Of a DNA stretch of 64,000 nt, positions 1 through 12,000 are shown piece after piece (the first letter of the stretch is position 1; each line of letters opens with the position of its first letter). This stretch comes from Hyaloscypha bicolor E. Its lineage: Eukaryota > Ascomycota > Leotiomycetes > Helotiales > Hyaloscyphaceae. A program made the position numbers and the translations under genes. The notes under the pieces were generated by a model. The model saw only the letters and a program-made list of their open reading frames with translations, did no database searches and had not been told where the DNA came from. The stretch spans positions 207,916 through 271,915 of the forward strand of contig NW_020194526.1 of the NCBI RefSeq assembly GCF_002865645.1, written 5' to 3'.

Positions 1-560
1 TGCAGTTTGTCCTTAGCCTCCGATTATTTATTTGGATTATTATATATCCGCGAAAGCTAATCCAGGATTATTTAGTGGTCCCACAATTGAGTATGCTTCG
101 CATAAGAGAGCTATGGCAAAACCATGGACTAAACGAACAAATCAAGGTTCAGGTAAACATAGTAAAATTGAGCCGTAGTATCTCTAATTGCTATACTATC
201 CATAGCAAGCTTTGCTTTAATAGAAGATAACCAAGTATCGAATTTGTATGTGCTCCCAGTAAACTTCTCAGGATCAGGGAGCTTTGGATAGGGCCGAGAA
301 GCTTGGGTTTTCGCAAGAGCTACCTATAGAGTAGCGATTTCCGAGTATAGGCCATCGAATTTGCGCTAGACTTGCGTTTGGAAGGTATCCACTCTTAAGA
401 GAATATCGGTAAAGTTAGTACTAAAAAAGATCTTAAAAATGGGGGTATTCTCTAATAGGCCGGACAGACAGAATAGGTACTTGGGAATAGTATGGTACTT
501 TACCAAGCCAGACAGACAGAGGGTATTGAGAGCTATATTTCACTAATTAGACAGATAGAA
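1..560 (-). pseudogene. LTR-retrotransposon Gag, decayed, 5' part only
   Basis: Read on the minus strand from about 560 down to 1, one frame stays in register for about 180 codons. Its only stops are TAG/TAA where Gln would be expected. Short stretches read as KLPDPEKFTGSTYKFDTW (near 290-235), then FYYVYLNLDLFV (near 155-120) and LSRIYNNPNK near the window edge. This resembles the N-terminal half of the Gag of fungal LTR retrotransposons, which packages element RNA in a cytoplasmic particle; the superfamily is not certain. The rest of Gag and pol would lie left of base 1. The stretch keeps many CA dinucleotides, so it is younger or less exposed to RIP than most of the window. The N-terminal part holds three TCTGTCTGTC-like motifs. 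Assignment to Gag is from the overall pattern, not a single diagnostic motif. Confidence 0.62.
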
Positions 561-883
561 CAATAATAAATAAATAGAAGGTTATAGGCTTTATAATACT
601 AATATTCGCTACTGAGAATATAAGGAGCTTTAAATAATATAATAGCAAGAATAAAGTAATAAAACAAGGTATAAAGATTAATAATTCTAATATCTTGAGA
701 ATTTAAAGCTAAGGAAAGAAGGAGTAAGATATAATAGTAAATAAGTAGGTATAGCTAAGACTACTAAAATGCCGAACTTTGGAAGCGAGCTTGATTTGAA
801 CTATGGCTTGAAACCTTAACTAAAACTAATTCCTTTGGCTAAAGCCATATTTATATTAATTATATAATACTAGCCATTATAAT
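561..883. other. Unassigned leader of the left-edge element
   Basis: No reading frame or RNA gene is visible. On the minus strand this lies just upstream of the Gag trace, so it may be the 5' leader and part of an LTR. A small island at about 770-835 keeps CG and CA dinucleotides (CCGAACTTTGGAAGCGAGC) that have been lost around it. No second copy was found to prove an LTR. Confidence 0.3.
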
Positions 884-947
884 AAGTAATACTAATTAAG
901 TAATACTAATTAAATAATACTAATTAAGTAATACTAATTAAGTAATT
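884..947. repeat. 14-bp minisatellite, about 4.5 units
   Basis: The unit AAGTAATACTAATT is repeated head to tail at 884, 898, 912 (AAATAATACTAATT) and 926, then starts a fifth time at 940. Only one unit differs, by a G to A change, so the array either formed after most RIP or keeps being homogenised. Confidence 0.9.
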
Positions 948-2459
948 ATATTAGCTAACTAAATAAAAGACTAAATTATAATATTACTTCTTTTTTTTCC
1001 AAATAAGTTTATTCCCGAGCTTTATAAAAGCTAGTAATTCATTTTATTTTCTTATTATTTTTTTTCGAGTTTCTAATATTTTATATATAAATATTTTATA
1101 TTAAAAACTCTTGCCTTTAATATATAATCTAAAAGAATTTATTATTATTTTTATATAATTCCGGGCAAGTATTATTTTTTATATAATTTAATTAATATTA
1201 TTTTTTTATTTAATAAAATATATCTAGTATTAAATAAAAGAAAAATAATTATATATAAGCTTTTTGAAATATAATAAAGTGAGATAAGGCTTATATATAG
1301 TTATACTTCTTTTATTAATACTTAATATATTTTAAGGAAGTTTTAGTAAATCTAATATATTAATATTACTATTATAAAAGTATTATAAAGCCAGGAAGTA
1401 ATTATATAATATTAAAGCTAAATATTATTCTGGATTTTTATTTTAGCTAATTTATTAGATTTTATATTTTAGCTTATTTCTTATTAGCTTAATTATTATA
1501 ATCTATTTAATATTATATTTTTATTTATTATTTTCTAATATTATTAAAAGTAATTCCGGATTTATTTAATTTAGTAAAGAGTTCTAGAAAAACTTTTTAT
1601 AACTTTTTTATATAAAAAACTAAATATATTTTTATAATTTCTAATAGCTTTAAAAGAAATAAATAGCCATATTTTTTTAAAATATCGAATAAATCCTCTA
1701 TTTAATTTCTTAGCTTCTGGCTCAAATAATTAGATTTCTAATATTTTATAATAACTTATATTTTATTTTTAACTTTGAAATTAATTAAATAATAATATTT
1801 ATTAACTCAAATTATATATTATTCTTATATCTTTTTTATATAACCTTAGGCAAGTTACTAGAATTTATATAATTAATTTATTAATATTTTAGTTTTAGTT
1901 TTATTTAGTTTTTTTTTATAAAATAAAATAACTTTAATAAAAAAGTTCTAGTTTAAAGAAAAATAAGATTTATAATTCTTTTTAATTATAAATAAAAACC
2001 AACTAATAGTTTTATATTAAAGAAAAGCTTATTAGTAATTAATTATAATTATTTATTTATTTTAGTTATTTTAATAATAATTAATATATAAATATAATTT
2101 CTAATTAAAGCATTAATTAATAATCTTTATTTATTTAGAAATAATTAATTATTAAAAGTTTAAGTTTAATATTAATTCTTATATAAAATTAAGATTAAGA
2201 ATTAAATATAAATTAAAGTTTCTAATTTAATACAATTATTTCTAAAATACTTATTTAATATATTATATAAAATAAAAATATTAGTTATTTAGTTATAATT
2301 ATATTTTATATAAATATACTTATTATATTATAATTTGCTTTATCTTTTAAATAATTCTTAAAATCTATAATAATATATTATTAAAAGCAATTAGGAACTA
2401 GAAAGAAATCAAGTAAATTAGGCATTTTATTTTTTAATATATATAATTTTCTATAAATA
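948..2459. other. Decayed repetitive DNA, no assignable gene
   Basis: Very AT-rich, nearly free of CA/TG, with many stops in every frame. A short forward trace near 1100-1130 (LAFN after a Lys/Thr run) resembles the start of the RT region in element C (about 25250) but is too short to call. Nothing else is recognisable on either strand. Confidence 0.4.
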
Positions 2460-2610
2460 TAATAATTAGTATAATATTAATTAATATTTTTGCTTATAAA
2501 TAACTAGTAATATTACTTTTTAAATAATTAATAAACCTTTATATATTTTATAAATTAAAGTAGTTTATAAAAGTAATTTAGTAATTATTTTATTTTTTAT
2601 AATATAATAT
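2460..2610. repeat. Unnamed repeat R1, copy 1
   Basis: About 145 bp here (starting near ATAATATTAATTAATATTTT) matches 9331-9475 at roughly three quarters of positions, in the same orientation. The two copies lie on opposite sides of copia A. They are not part of its LTRs or its 5-bp TSD, so they predate the insertion and mark an older repeat family. Confidence 0.55.
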
Positions 2611-2954
2611 TTAAATATTACTTTTAGTTTAAGCTATTATATATAGCTTCTTTAGCTTTAATAATATATAACTATATTATAAGATTTTATTTACTAGTTA
2701 TAAGTTATTATATTTAAAAAGAGCTTCTAATAATACTTTTATAAAAGTAATTATAATAAAGGCTATTAGTAAAGCTTTTAAAAGAAAATCTTTTTTTAAA
2801 GAAATTATATCTTTAATAAAGATATACTTTTCTAAAAAGTCTTTAATATATATTTGATTTTTAAAGCCAAATTTTGAATTAAATAAGCTGATTTTATAAA
2901 GAATTATTATAAGCTATAAGTTATAAATTAATTTTTCTAATTTAATTCTTATTA
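2611..2954. other. Decayed DNA upstream of copia A
   Basis: AT-rich sequence with no frame, RNA or repeat structure that I can assign. It ends at the ATATT target site of element A. Confidence 0.4.
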
Positions 2955-2959
2955 ATATT
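2955..2959. other. Target-site duplication of copia A, left copy
   Basis: ATATT immediately before the 5' LTR. The same ATATT follows the 3' LTR at 9305-9309. Five bases is the usual duplication for Ty1/copia integrase, and the match fixes both ends of the element. Confidence 0.75.
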
Positions 2960-3269
2960 TATTAGTATAGCTATTTCTTTGGGAGTCACGTATATAGTTA
3001 CGGGATACGGGATACGGGTTATAGGTAATGAGATATGGGTAATAGGATATAAGTAATAGGATATAGGATACGGGATATAGTTATATAACCTCGTATCCTA
3101 TTAGTAACTTGACTAGTAGACTAGACTCCTTTAGGCTTAGTAGATTTAGGAATCACATATTAATACTATAATATTATAATCCTTACTTCTAAATAATAAC
3201 TTTACTAACCTTATATAATTAGTATTTTATAACTATATAATAATATTATATATTTCTGGTAAACTAATA
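2960..3269 (+). repeat. 5' LTR of copia A
   Basis: About 310 bp, starting TATTAGTATAGC and ending AAACTAATA. It carries an internal run of degenerate units built from GGGATAC and GGTAATAGGATAT at about 3000-3080. An LTR would normally supply the promoter and polyadenylation signal; RIP makes these unreadable here. Confidence 0.88.
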
Positions 3270-3867
3270 CTAATTAGTTTATATTTAGATTAGAACAAGA
3301 TCTATTTATATATATAGATTAGGAAGAATTAAGCTATACTTGCCTAAGATTCGGTTATTTAGGGGCAAAGCCATTATTCTAGTTAAAGAAAAGATAACTA
3401 TTAATTTTATTACCTGTAATTCGGTTATATAGGCAGGAAAAATACTTAATCTTACTAAGGTCTAATTATACTATATTAAAGAGAAAAATATCTATTAGTT
3501 CTATTACCTATAATTGAGTTATATAGGTAGAAAGGGTACTTAATCTTGCTAAGTATTAAAACGGTTAGCTATTTTGGCTATCTTACTTTATTCCTATTTA
3601 ACTCCTATAAAACCCTCTCAAAAACCACCTTCTTTTGAATTCCTAGGGTTCTTAAGCTTCAGAACTATCAAGTTCTTCCGAAATCTTAATATTTTACTTC
3701 TTAAATTTCACTTCCTAAATTTCTCATTATAAATAAAATTTTTATTTCGAATATAATATCTTCTATAAACCACCTATCCTATAAACTACCTTTTTCTTTA
3801 CAAATCTATTCTTCTTATAAACTACTATACCTCGAACTAGATATAAGCTTACGGAATATATAATAGC
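3270..3867 (+). other. 5' leader of copia A
   Basis: Untranslated leader between LTR and Gag. The tRNA primer-binding site should start just after 3269, but the sequence there (CTAATTAGTTTATA) is too altered to match to a tRNA. The block near 3640-3840 is conserved in copia B (about 10100) and G (about 42250), so it belongs to the element. Confidence 0.6.
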
Positions 3868-5600
3868 GAAATATATTATAATAAACGATTTCTTTATTAG
3901 ATTTATCTAATCTAATTACTCTATATATAATAATAATTATAAGGAATTAGTAAGAAAATAGAGATATGAAATTAACCTAAACTTTATTAGAATAGATAAG
4001 ATAACTAAGTTCTTAAATACTAAGCTATTTTAATATATTCTTTATAAAATAATTAATAATAATTTTTAGGATCTATTTAGATATAACTTCAAGAATTTTA
4101 TTTATTAAGGGAACTTTAATAAATTTGAACTCCCGGAAATACTATATTTATATAAGATTCTTTAGTATAATAATATATTTATATAATAGAATAGTAGTAC
4201 TAATACTATTATAAATACCTTATATACTATTATAAAAGAGGATATATAGTATATATAATTAAATAAAGATATATTAGTAGCTAGACTAGACCTTATTAAG
4301 AGACTAATCCTATTAGGCTTTATTACTTTTATAAAGAACAAGTACCTAGAATCTATTATCTTTAATATTTCTATACTATTACCTTTTTTACTACTTCTTT
4401 TATTACTATATCCTATATCTTTACTAGATTTAAGTACTAGTACGGAAACTTTAGGAGTAAATAGTATACTTTTACTAGTCCTATTACTATTACCGTAACC
4501 ATATCCAAATAACCCCTAATTCTCTTTAATTATAAGACTTATTAGGGAAGTTACTAAGATTTATACTAAAAAGTAAAAGTATAATAGATCTAATAGTAAT
4601 TTTAACTATAAACTTACTATTTTCCTTAATATCTACTAATATATAAAGCTTTTATAAAAGGTACTAATATAAGCTTTTCCTATTATACTAAAGGAACTAG
4701 CTCAAGACTATTTCTATAGTAACTAGCTCTCTTAATACACATATAAAGAGGTTTATATTAATATCTATAGCTTTTTTAAAGGCCCTGAATTCGAATATTA
4801 AAATTTAGATAAGTAGAATACTATTATATTAGCTTCTATAATAGCTAAATTTCCGGAAAAAAATAATATTTGAGACTATTTAACTACTAATTAATAAACT
4901 ATATTAACTATAATATAGTCTTATACCTAACTTATAAAATACTAAATTTCTTTATAATAAAATTATTACCTCTTACTAAGGCTTTCAGGTATATAGATAT
5001 ATAATCTTAGACTTTTCTACAAATCTCGGTTAGCTTATTAATAAGCTCTAGTTATCTATTACTATATATAAGAACAAATAACGAGCTAATCCCGAAATCT
5101 TCTTTACTAATTAATAATACTACTCTTAAAACCCTCTAAGCTATTATCCCTCCGGAAATTATTAATACAGACCTAGTTATAACTTCGGAACCCGAAATAA
5201 CTATTTCAAGCCCTATAATTATATATAATTATATCTCGAATACTACTTATAGAAGCATATATTAGAGAAATAAGAAGCTAAGAAAGCTTGATTTAGGAAT
5301 AGAAATATTTATTAGTTCAGATCCCGAAATACCTATAACTTTAATAAATGCTTTAGTAGTACTTATATATAGTATATTACTAAAGCTAAAGGCAAAGAGA
5401 ATAATAAGAATAATAAGAACGAACTAGTAAATAATCCTTTTAAGGCTTTATTAGCAAAAATAAATAAAGAAGAGAAATACTATCCAGATTCCTATTTTAC
5501 TTTAGTTAAGAGCTTTTTAGCTACTCCTGCTACTTCTATTTTACTAATAACTATAGCTAATACTCTTATAAATAACCTTACTTCCCTTTTCCTTATATAC
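3868..5600 (+). pseudogene. Copia A Gag, decayed
   Basis: Capsid/nucleocapsid polyprotein region. An ATAGCGAA at about 3866 may be a mutated ATGGCGAA start, which is inference. The frame is broken by many TAA/TAG codons but stays readable, for example LINKLQLSITIY near 5035-5070 in the conserved Gag core. Near 5232-5300 the string YLEYYL*KHILEK sits where fungal copia Gags have a Cys/His zinc knuckle; the Cys codons now read Tyr (TGC to TAC), a RIP change on the opposite strand. The same region recurs in copia B and G, where it is the target of insertions H and I. Confidence 0.75.
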
Positions 5601-8600
5601 TAGATAATAGGCGAAAATCATGCCTTAAAGCTTATTAAATCCTTAATAAAAGACGCCTAGACTTTTATAATTAATAATATATTAAAATATAATACTTACT
5701 GCTTTTATAAAGTCATAATTAATACTAGAGCCTCTAGATACTTAATTACTAGTTCTAACTAATTCCAAGCTTTCTAGTAAACTAATAATAGTATTAAACT
5801 TAATAAAATTACTAAAGGTCAAGTTAATATCTAGTTTAGTATTAGATCTATATCTTTTATTAGATTTATAATAGTAAGTATACTAATTAGGCAAGTATAA
5901 TTCCATATTATATCTTTAAAAACTTTATTTTTACTTAGCTTAGCTAATATAGATAAGCTAGGGATCTACTTTAATAATCTTACTAATTATTTTATTACTT
6001 TTACTAGAAAATACATACCTATAATATAATATTTCGAATACTTTTTCCTACTTTAAAATACTATATTATAAGGCTTTATTTCCGAATTCTTTACTTGTAA
6101 TCCCTGCTTTTTTATAGAAGTCGAATTATAATATTTATATTATTATTTTAGTTATTTATTTATTAGTAAGCTCCGAAATATACTAGAATAAGCAGGCTAT
6201 AATATTAATATAAAAGCCCTTAAGTACCTTATAAAGTACTATAAGTAATACCAGAAATATAGCTAATTACCCGAATAATTCAAGTTTAACCTAAGAGATA
6301 ATATTAGTTTTAATTACTTTATTATTATTAATATTTTCTATATTTCTAGTAAGCCTATACTCTATATTATTAATAAAGGCACTCGATATTAAGCTAGCTA
6401 ATAGCTCTAGAATATTAGTATAATATATATCTGGAATATATTTAAATAATACTAAATTAATAACTATTTAGGCTCTCCCGATTAGATTATAGTAAATACC
6501 GGAAAGCAGTTTACTAGTAAGGAGTTTACTTAGCTTGCAAATACTATAGAAACTAAGGTTAAGATTATTCCTATAAAAGCTTATAACTTTATTAGAATTA
6601 TAGAATACTACTATAGCCCGATTTAATATACCTATCTTATTATTATAACTAAAGTTAATAGAATTAATAAGAATACTATACTTCAAATAGCTTTTAAGGC
6701 TATTAATAACTTTATAGAACCTAATGGCATTATTCTAATTCTTTTGGTTTATAGCGCTTTACCTCGAATAACCAAATATAATATCCTATTACTTACTATA
6801 TTATAGTAATTAGTAGTACTTAAGAAGGCAATAGTAGAAATTCAGAAGCTTTAAGCTAGATATTAAATTACGAATATTTTAAATACCCGAAATAACCCTA
6901 GTACTACTAATATTTACGAACTACCTCTAAATTTGAATATTCTTATTTAGTATAAAGGAAATACTAGTTAACCTAGTAATTAGGATAAATCACATAAGCT
7001 AGTAGCTATTAATAGGGAGAACTATATACTAGCTCTATTATATAATAATACTATCTTTTATTTAATTTCCGTAAAACCCTTTTATATAAGGGATATTAAG
7101 ATTATTACTAATAGCCTCGAACCTAAACCTGTTCCCGAATCTAATAGCGAGGCTAAAGGTAATACGGCCATAATTCCTCCTGCTATTTTACTAAAGTATA
7201 ATAAAGAATACCCTTATAAAATCCCGGATATTATAGTATTCCTATAGAATAACGAACTATATAAGGATTCCCATTAAGTTAAAGTTACTAGCCTCCTAGA
7301 AAAGAGTATATTTGAGGTTACTTCTAGATCTTAGGTACTAAAGGAAATACGTATCTTTAATTCCCGGTTTATTAACGAAATCAAGAATAAGGATATAGAG
7401 AAAGAGCTTAAGAAATTAAGACTAGTTATCTAAGCTTATAATAATAGTAAGAAATATATAATATTAATATAATTACTTATTATCTAATATATTAGCCAGA
7501 GAATTATCTTTAGTATTACTATTATAATAATAAATACTACGGAATTATATTTATATAATATCTTGCAAGCTTATATCTAATTAATAATCTTACTTAATTA
7601 TAATTTCTATATTAACCTATCTTACGAGCTTACTAGAAAGCTAAATCTAAAGAATAATTCTGTTCTAAAAGTTATAAAACTATTATATAATATACCGGAA
7701 GCTAGGAACTACTAGTTTAAGACTTATTATTCCTACTATATTAATAAGCTCTCTATAAAATAATTAACTTATAACTCTTACTTACTTTATAATAAGTAAT
7801 CCTTTGGAATTATTAGCTTTTAAACTAATAATACCTTATTTATTAGAACTAATGCTTTTATAAAGGCAAAGTAACTAAAGCTCTATAAGGCTAAGTTCTT
7901 GGCTAAGAAGCGTGAATTCCTTACTTTTAATTATAATCTCAAATTTAATAGAAGTATTATTTATACGAATACTACTAGAATTACTCTTATATAGGAATAC
8001 TAGTATAAGAACCTCCGAACCGTTTCTATAAAGAATATTATTACTATAAGTAATAAGGGTACTATTTATTAAAATCTCTCTATTAAGGACTAATATATTA
8101 CCTAATATGCGAGAGAAGTATATATTATATTAGTCTATTAACTAGAAGCTTTATATAACCTATTAATTACTACTTAAGCTATTAAACTCTCGGAAACTAA
8201 TATAAAGGCACTTAATAAGTGCATTTAATAACAAATTAAGAATGCCGCCAGAGAACTAAGATTCGTAAAGCTAGTAAAGAAGTCCTTATATTTAATCGTT
8301 TTTATAAATACTTTATTTGCAAATAATAGAGATCTCTTCTCCTAAATTAGATATATTCTAGTTCTAGTAAATAGAACTAGATATATTAATATTATTTACT
8401 AGTTCTCTACCAAATATAAGAGAGTTACTAGAAGTATTCTAGCTTTGGAACTTTATAATATAGCTTACGGTTTTAATATGGGCGCTTTAGTCAAATCTAT
8501 AATTAATAGAATACTAGAAATAGAACTACTACTAGTTGTCTATATGGATTCGAAGTTATTATATAAATGCCTCGTTAAATTAGGCACTACTCAAGAGAAA

Positions 8601-8760
8601 TGCCTAATAATTAATATAATATACCTTTACTAGGTATATAAATAACGAGAAATTGCAGAAGTCAAGTAAATTAAGGAAGAATCGAATCCTGCCGATTTCA
8701 TAACAAAATCGAAGCTAACGAATATCCTCAAGTATCTAATTAATATAAATACTATATAAT
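5601..8760 (+). pseudogene. Copia A Pol: protease, integrase, RT, RNase H
   Basis: Domains in order. Protease near 5710-5960 has its DTGAS-type active site now reading NTRAS (about 5727). A pre-integrase His/Cys region lies near 6090-6260. The integrase core near 6290-6830 includes FKFNLRDNISFNY and GSPD with NTGKQFTSKEFT (about 6470-6530). RT near 7290-8110 includes IFNSRFINEIKNKD (about 7350-7390) and an Asp-Asp pair now reading TNNT (about 7823). RNase H near 8220-8740 has YMDSKLLYKCLVKLGTTQ (about 8541-8595). The longest uninterrupted stretch, 62 codons at 8445-8633, is part of RNase H, not a separate gene. Loss of catalytic Asp in protease and RT shows the enzyme is dead even apart from its stops. 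Confidence 0.9.
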
Positions 8761-8997
8761 TAGATATAAAGAAATAGGTTAAACGTAAATAGGGCAAAAA
8801 ATAGATATATGGGATAGAAAGATATTATAAGAGGGGAAGTCACGTATAAAAGGCTGCGGCCCTTAGTATATAACCAAAATCTCAGAAGTAATATAGATAT
8901 ATAGAGTATTTGGGAAATCTGGCACTAGGCCGGATTAGGGAATTTATATGCGATTAGAGGAAGATACTATTTTTTCGCGTTTTTAGAGAGTTTCTAG
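8761..8997 (+). other. 3' untranslated region of copia A with purine tract
   Basis: Non-coding stretch between RNase H and the 3' LTR. AAGAGGGGAA at about 8831-8840 is the best candidate for a polypurine tract, but it lies some 160 bp before the LTR start defined by the TSD. The bases after it (AGTCACGTATA) also occur inside the 5' LTR near 2986. Confidence 0.45.
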
Positions 8998-9304
8998 TAT
9001 TGGTATAGCTATTTCTTTAGGAGTTATATATATAGTCACGGGATACGGGATACGGGATATGAGTAATAGGATATAGGTAATAGGATATGGGTAATATATG
9101 GGATATAGGACATGGTTATGTGACCACGCGTTCTATTAGTAATTCGACTAGTAAACTAGACCCCTTTAGGCTTAGTAGATTTAGGGATCGCATATTAATA
9201 CTATAATATTATAATTCTTACTTCTAAATAATAACTTTACTAACCTTATATAATTAGTATTCTATAACTATATAATAGTACTATGCGTTTCTAGTAAACT
9301 AATA
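8998..9304 (+). repeat. 3' LTR of copia A
   Basis: About 307 bp, starting TATTGGTATAGC and ending AAACTAATA, clearly homologous to 2960-3269. Most differences between the two LTRs are C/T or G/A, as RIP predicts. It contains the same GGGATAC / GGTAATAGGATAT array at about 9040-9115. It is followed by the TSD ATATT at 9305-9309. Confidence 0.88.
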
Positions 9305-9309
9305 ATATT

Positions 9310-9504
9310 ATATAATGTATTAATTATAATTATTATAATATTAATTAATATTTTTATTTATAAATAGCTAGTAATAATACTTTCTAAGTAATTAATAAAG
9401 TATTTAAAAGAAATTTTATTATATATTTTATAAAAATTTATTTAATAATTATTTTATTATTTATAATATAAAGTTAATTATAATATAAAAAGAAGCTATT
9501 TTAT
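9310..9504. repeat. Spacer between copia A and B, with repeat R1 copy 2
   Basis: Holds the second copy of R1 (about 9331-9475, see 2460-2610). No coding trace. It ends at the 5' LTR of copia B. Confidence 0.5.
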
Positions 9505-9722
9505 TATTAATATAGTTATTATTTCGGGAATTATATATATAGTTATAAAACTCAAAAGTAATAAAATATAAGTAATAAAATATAAGTAATAAAATATAAG
9601 ATACGAGATATAATTATATAACCTTATATCTTATAAATAACTTAATTAATAAACTAGTTTATATTAGGCTTAATAAATTTAGGAATTTTATAATAATATT
9701 ATATATTATTAATAAACTAATA
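9505..9722 (+). repeat. 5' LTR of copia B, internally deleted
   Basis: Starts TATTAATATAGTTATT and ends AAACTAATA like the LTRs of A, but is only about 218 bp. It keeps a shortened AAGTAATAAAATAT array in place of the GGTAATAGGATAT units of A, and lacks most of the stretch that in A follows the array. Confidence 0.75.
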
Positions 9723-10284
9723 TAAATTAGTTTATATATATAAATTAGTTTATATATATAAATTAAAACAAAATTTAGCTAGTTAAAAAAGAATTTAATA
9801 GCCTAAAATAAGCAAGTTTACTTTTAATTAAAAAAAGAAACCATTTATTAATTTTTTAAAAGTATTTAATAGCTTATAAAGAAATACTAGCTTTTATTAA
9901 TTAATAAATAATTAGTTATTTAATTATATAATTATTTAATCTCTATTATTTTTTAAAAATAACTTCTTTTAGCTTTAAAATTACTATCTTAATAATTATT
10001 CTTTTTATTTATATAATACTTGAATTTATAAAACTTTCTTTTTAAAATATATATATTTTTAAAGCTCTTTAATTATAACTTTAATTTTATTATTAAGTTA
10101 AATGTCTCGAGCTTAAGGCCTTCTCGAAATTATAATATTTCATTTTCTAAATTTCTTATTATAAATGAAATATTTAAAAGTAAAATATTTACTTTAATTA
10201 ATATTATTCTTATTATTAAATTCTTTTTATAAATCTATTATAAATTATCTTATTTTCGAACTTTTCTTATTATAAATTATATAT

Positions 10285-12000
10285 ATATTAAAGAAAAACT
10301 AAATTTGATTTAGTATAAATAATAAAAAAGAAAAAAAAGCTAATTAAGAAATAAAAGAATAAAATTAATATTATAAAAATAAATCTTTAGAAATATTTAA
10401 ATATTAAGCTATATTAATATATCTTATATAAAATATTTAATAAGAACTAATATAATTTATTTAAGAATAATTTCAAGAACTTTAGTAATATAATTTTTAA
10501 TTAATATAATTATATTAATTATAAGGCCTTTAAAAATATCTTTAATATAATAATATTTATATTAAATAAAATTACTTATATCTTATTATAATATAATTCC
10601 TAATTAATATTATTAAAGAAAAATAAAATATATTAGAAATAAAGCTAATAATATTAAAAATAATCTAATTAAAATAGATTTTTTAAAGGAACTTATTATA
10701 TTAGTTTATTTTATTTTAAAAAGAACTAGATATAAGGGAATTAAATATTCTTAATTAATAAATATAAAGAATATTTATTTATATTAAATTAAGAATATTT
10801 ACTTCTTTTACTTTTATTATTTTTATTTTTATTATTATCTAGTTTAAAGATCTTTTAATTAATATCTATTATTTTTACTAAAAAGATTATTAGAAAAGTA
10901 ATAAAAATATAATAAAACTAATAATAGTTTTAATTATAAACTTATTTTTCTTCTTAATATTTATTAATATATAAAGCTTTTATAAAAGGCATTAATAAGA
11001 GCTTTTTTATTATATTAAAGAATCTAGCTTAAAATTACTTTTATAATAATTAGCTTTTTTAATATATATATAAAAAGATTTATAACTTTTTTTAAAAGCT
11101 TTAATTTATTATTAAAATTTAAATAAATAAAATACTATTATTTAGATATTATAATAGCTAAATACTTTAAAAATATATATATATAAGGCTATTTAATTAC
11201 TAATTAATGACTTATATTAATTATAATATAAACTTACACTTATTTTATAAAATATCGAATTCTTATATAATAAATTTTATTTTATTTTATTAAGGCTCTT
11301 TAATATACTAATATATAATTTTAAATTTTTCTAATAATCTCGAATAGCTTATTAATAAACTTTAATTATTTATTACTACTTATATGAAAAAATAATAAAT
11401 TAATATTAAAACCTTTTTTATTAATTAATAATACTATTTATAAGATTTTTTAAGCTATTATTTATTCGAAAATTATTAATATAAATTTAGTTATAACTTT
11501 AAAACTCGCCATAATTACTTTAGGTCTTATAATTATAATAATTATATTTTAAAGTTATATTTTATATATAAGAAACCCGAAAACTACTTTTAAAAGCATA
11601 TATTAAAGAAATAAGAGGCTAAGAAAGCTTGATTTAAAATAAAAACATTTATTAATTTAGATTTCGAAACTTTTATAACTTTAATAAATGCTTTAATAAT
11701 ACTTATATATAATATATTACTAAAATCGAAAAAGAAAAAGATAATAAAACTAATAAAAAAAATTAGTAAAAACGAATAAAGAAAAAAAACTTTATTTAGC
11801 TTTTTACTTTATATTAATTAAAACTTTTTTAATTACTTTTATTATTATTATTTCACTAATAATTATAGCTAATATTCTCGTAAATAACCTTTTTTCTTCT
11901 TATATATTAAATAATAAGTAAAAATCATGCCTTAAAACTTATTAAACTATTAATAGAAAATACCTAAACTTTTATAATTAATAATATATTAAAATATAAT
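10285..12000 (+). pseudogene. Copia B Gag, heavily decayed
   Basis: Aligns along its length with the Gag region of copia A (3868-5600), including the leader block near 10100 and the zinc-knuckle neighbourhood near 11580-11640 (AAGCATATATTAAAG and the following Lys-rich stretch). Nearly every C outside CT is lost and stops are dense in all frames. No function is left. Confidence 0.65.

Larger units (their letters stand above)
2960..9304 (+). mobile_element. Ty1/copia retrotransposon A, full length, RIP-inactivated
   Basis: A complete copia element of about 6.35 kb. It has two similar LTRs (2960-3269 and 8998-9304), a perfect 5-bp TSD, and an internal region reading Gag, protease, integrase, RT, RNase H on the plus strand. 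Integrase before RT is the diagnostic copia order. The LTR termini read TA...TA instead of TG...CA, as expected after RIP on both strands. Many TAA/TAG codons interrupt every domain, so it cannot move by itself. It keeps more C and G than copia B or F, so it is a younger or less mutated copy of the same family, and it serves as the ruler for finding breaks in them. Confidence 0.92.

Noticed and set aside
770..840. tRNA-like sequence (TTTGGAAGCGAGC ... complement ends in CCA, AGTTCAAATCA like a B box)
   Set aside because: Acceptor and T-stem partners do not pair on either strand, and box spacing is off. It may be a chance match or a worn primer site.
2990..3090. GGGATACGGG array as CRISPR or telomere repeat
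   Set aside because: Units are contiguous without spacers, lie inside an LTR, recur at 9040-9115 in the partner LTR, and are not TTAGGG.
6468..6686. 72-codon open frame on the minus strand
   Set aside because: It is the antisense shadow of the copia A integrase core, which reads clearly on the plus strand (GSPD ... TGKQFTSKEFT). RIP removes stops by chance on the other strand.
8445..8633. 62-codon open frame as a separate small gene
   Set aside because: Its product is the RNase H segment of copia A with the DSK...LVKLGTTQ motif; it is simply the longest gap between RIP stops.
10620..10960. Possible introns or regulatory sites in the copia B leader and Gag
   Set aside because: Splice-like GT/AG and TATA-like strings are everywhere at this base composition and carry no information.
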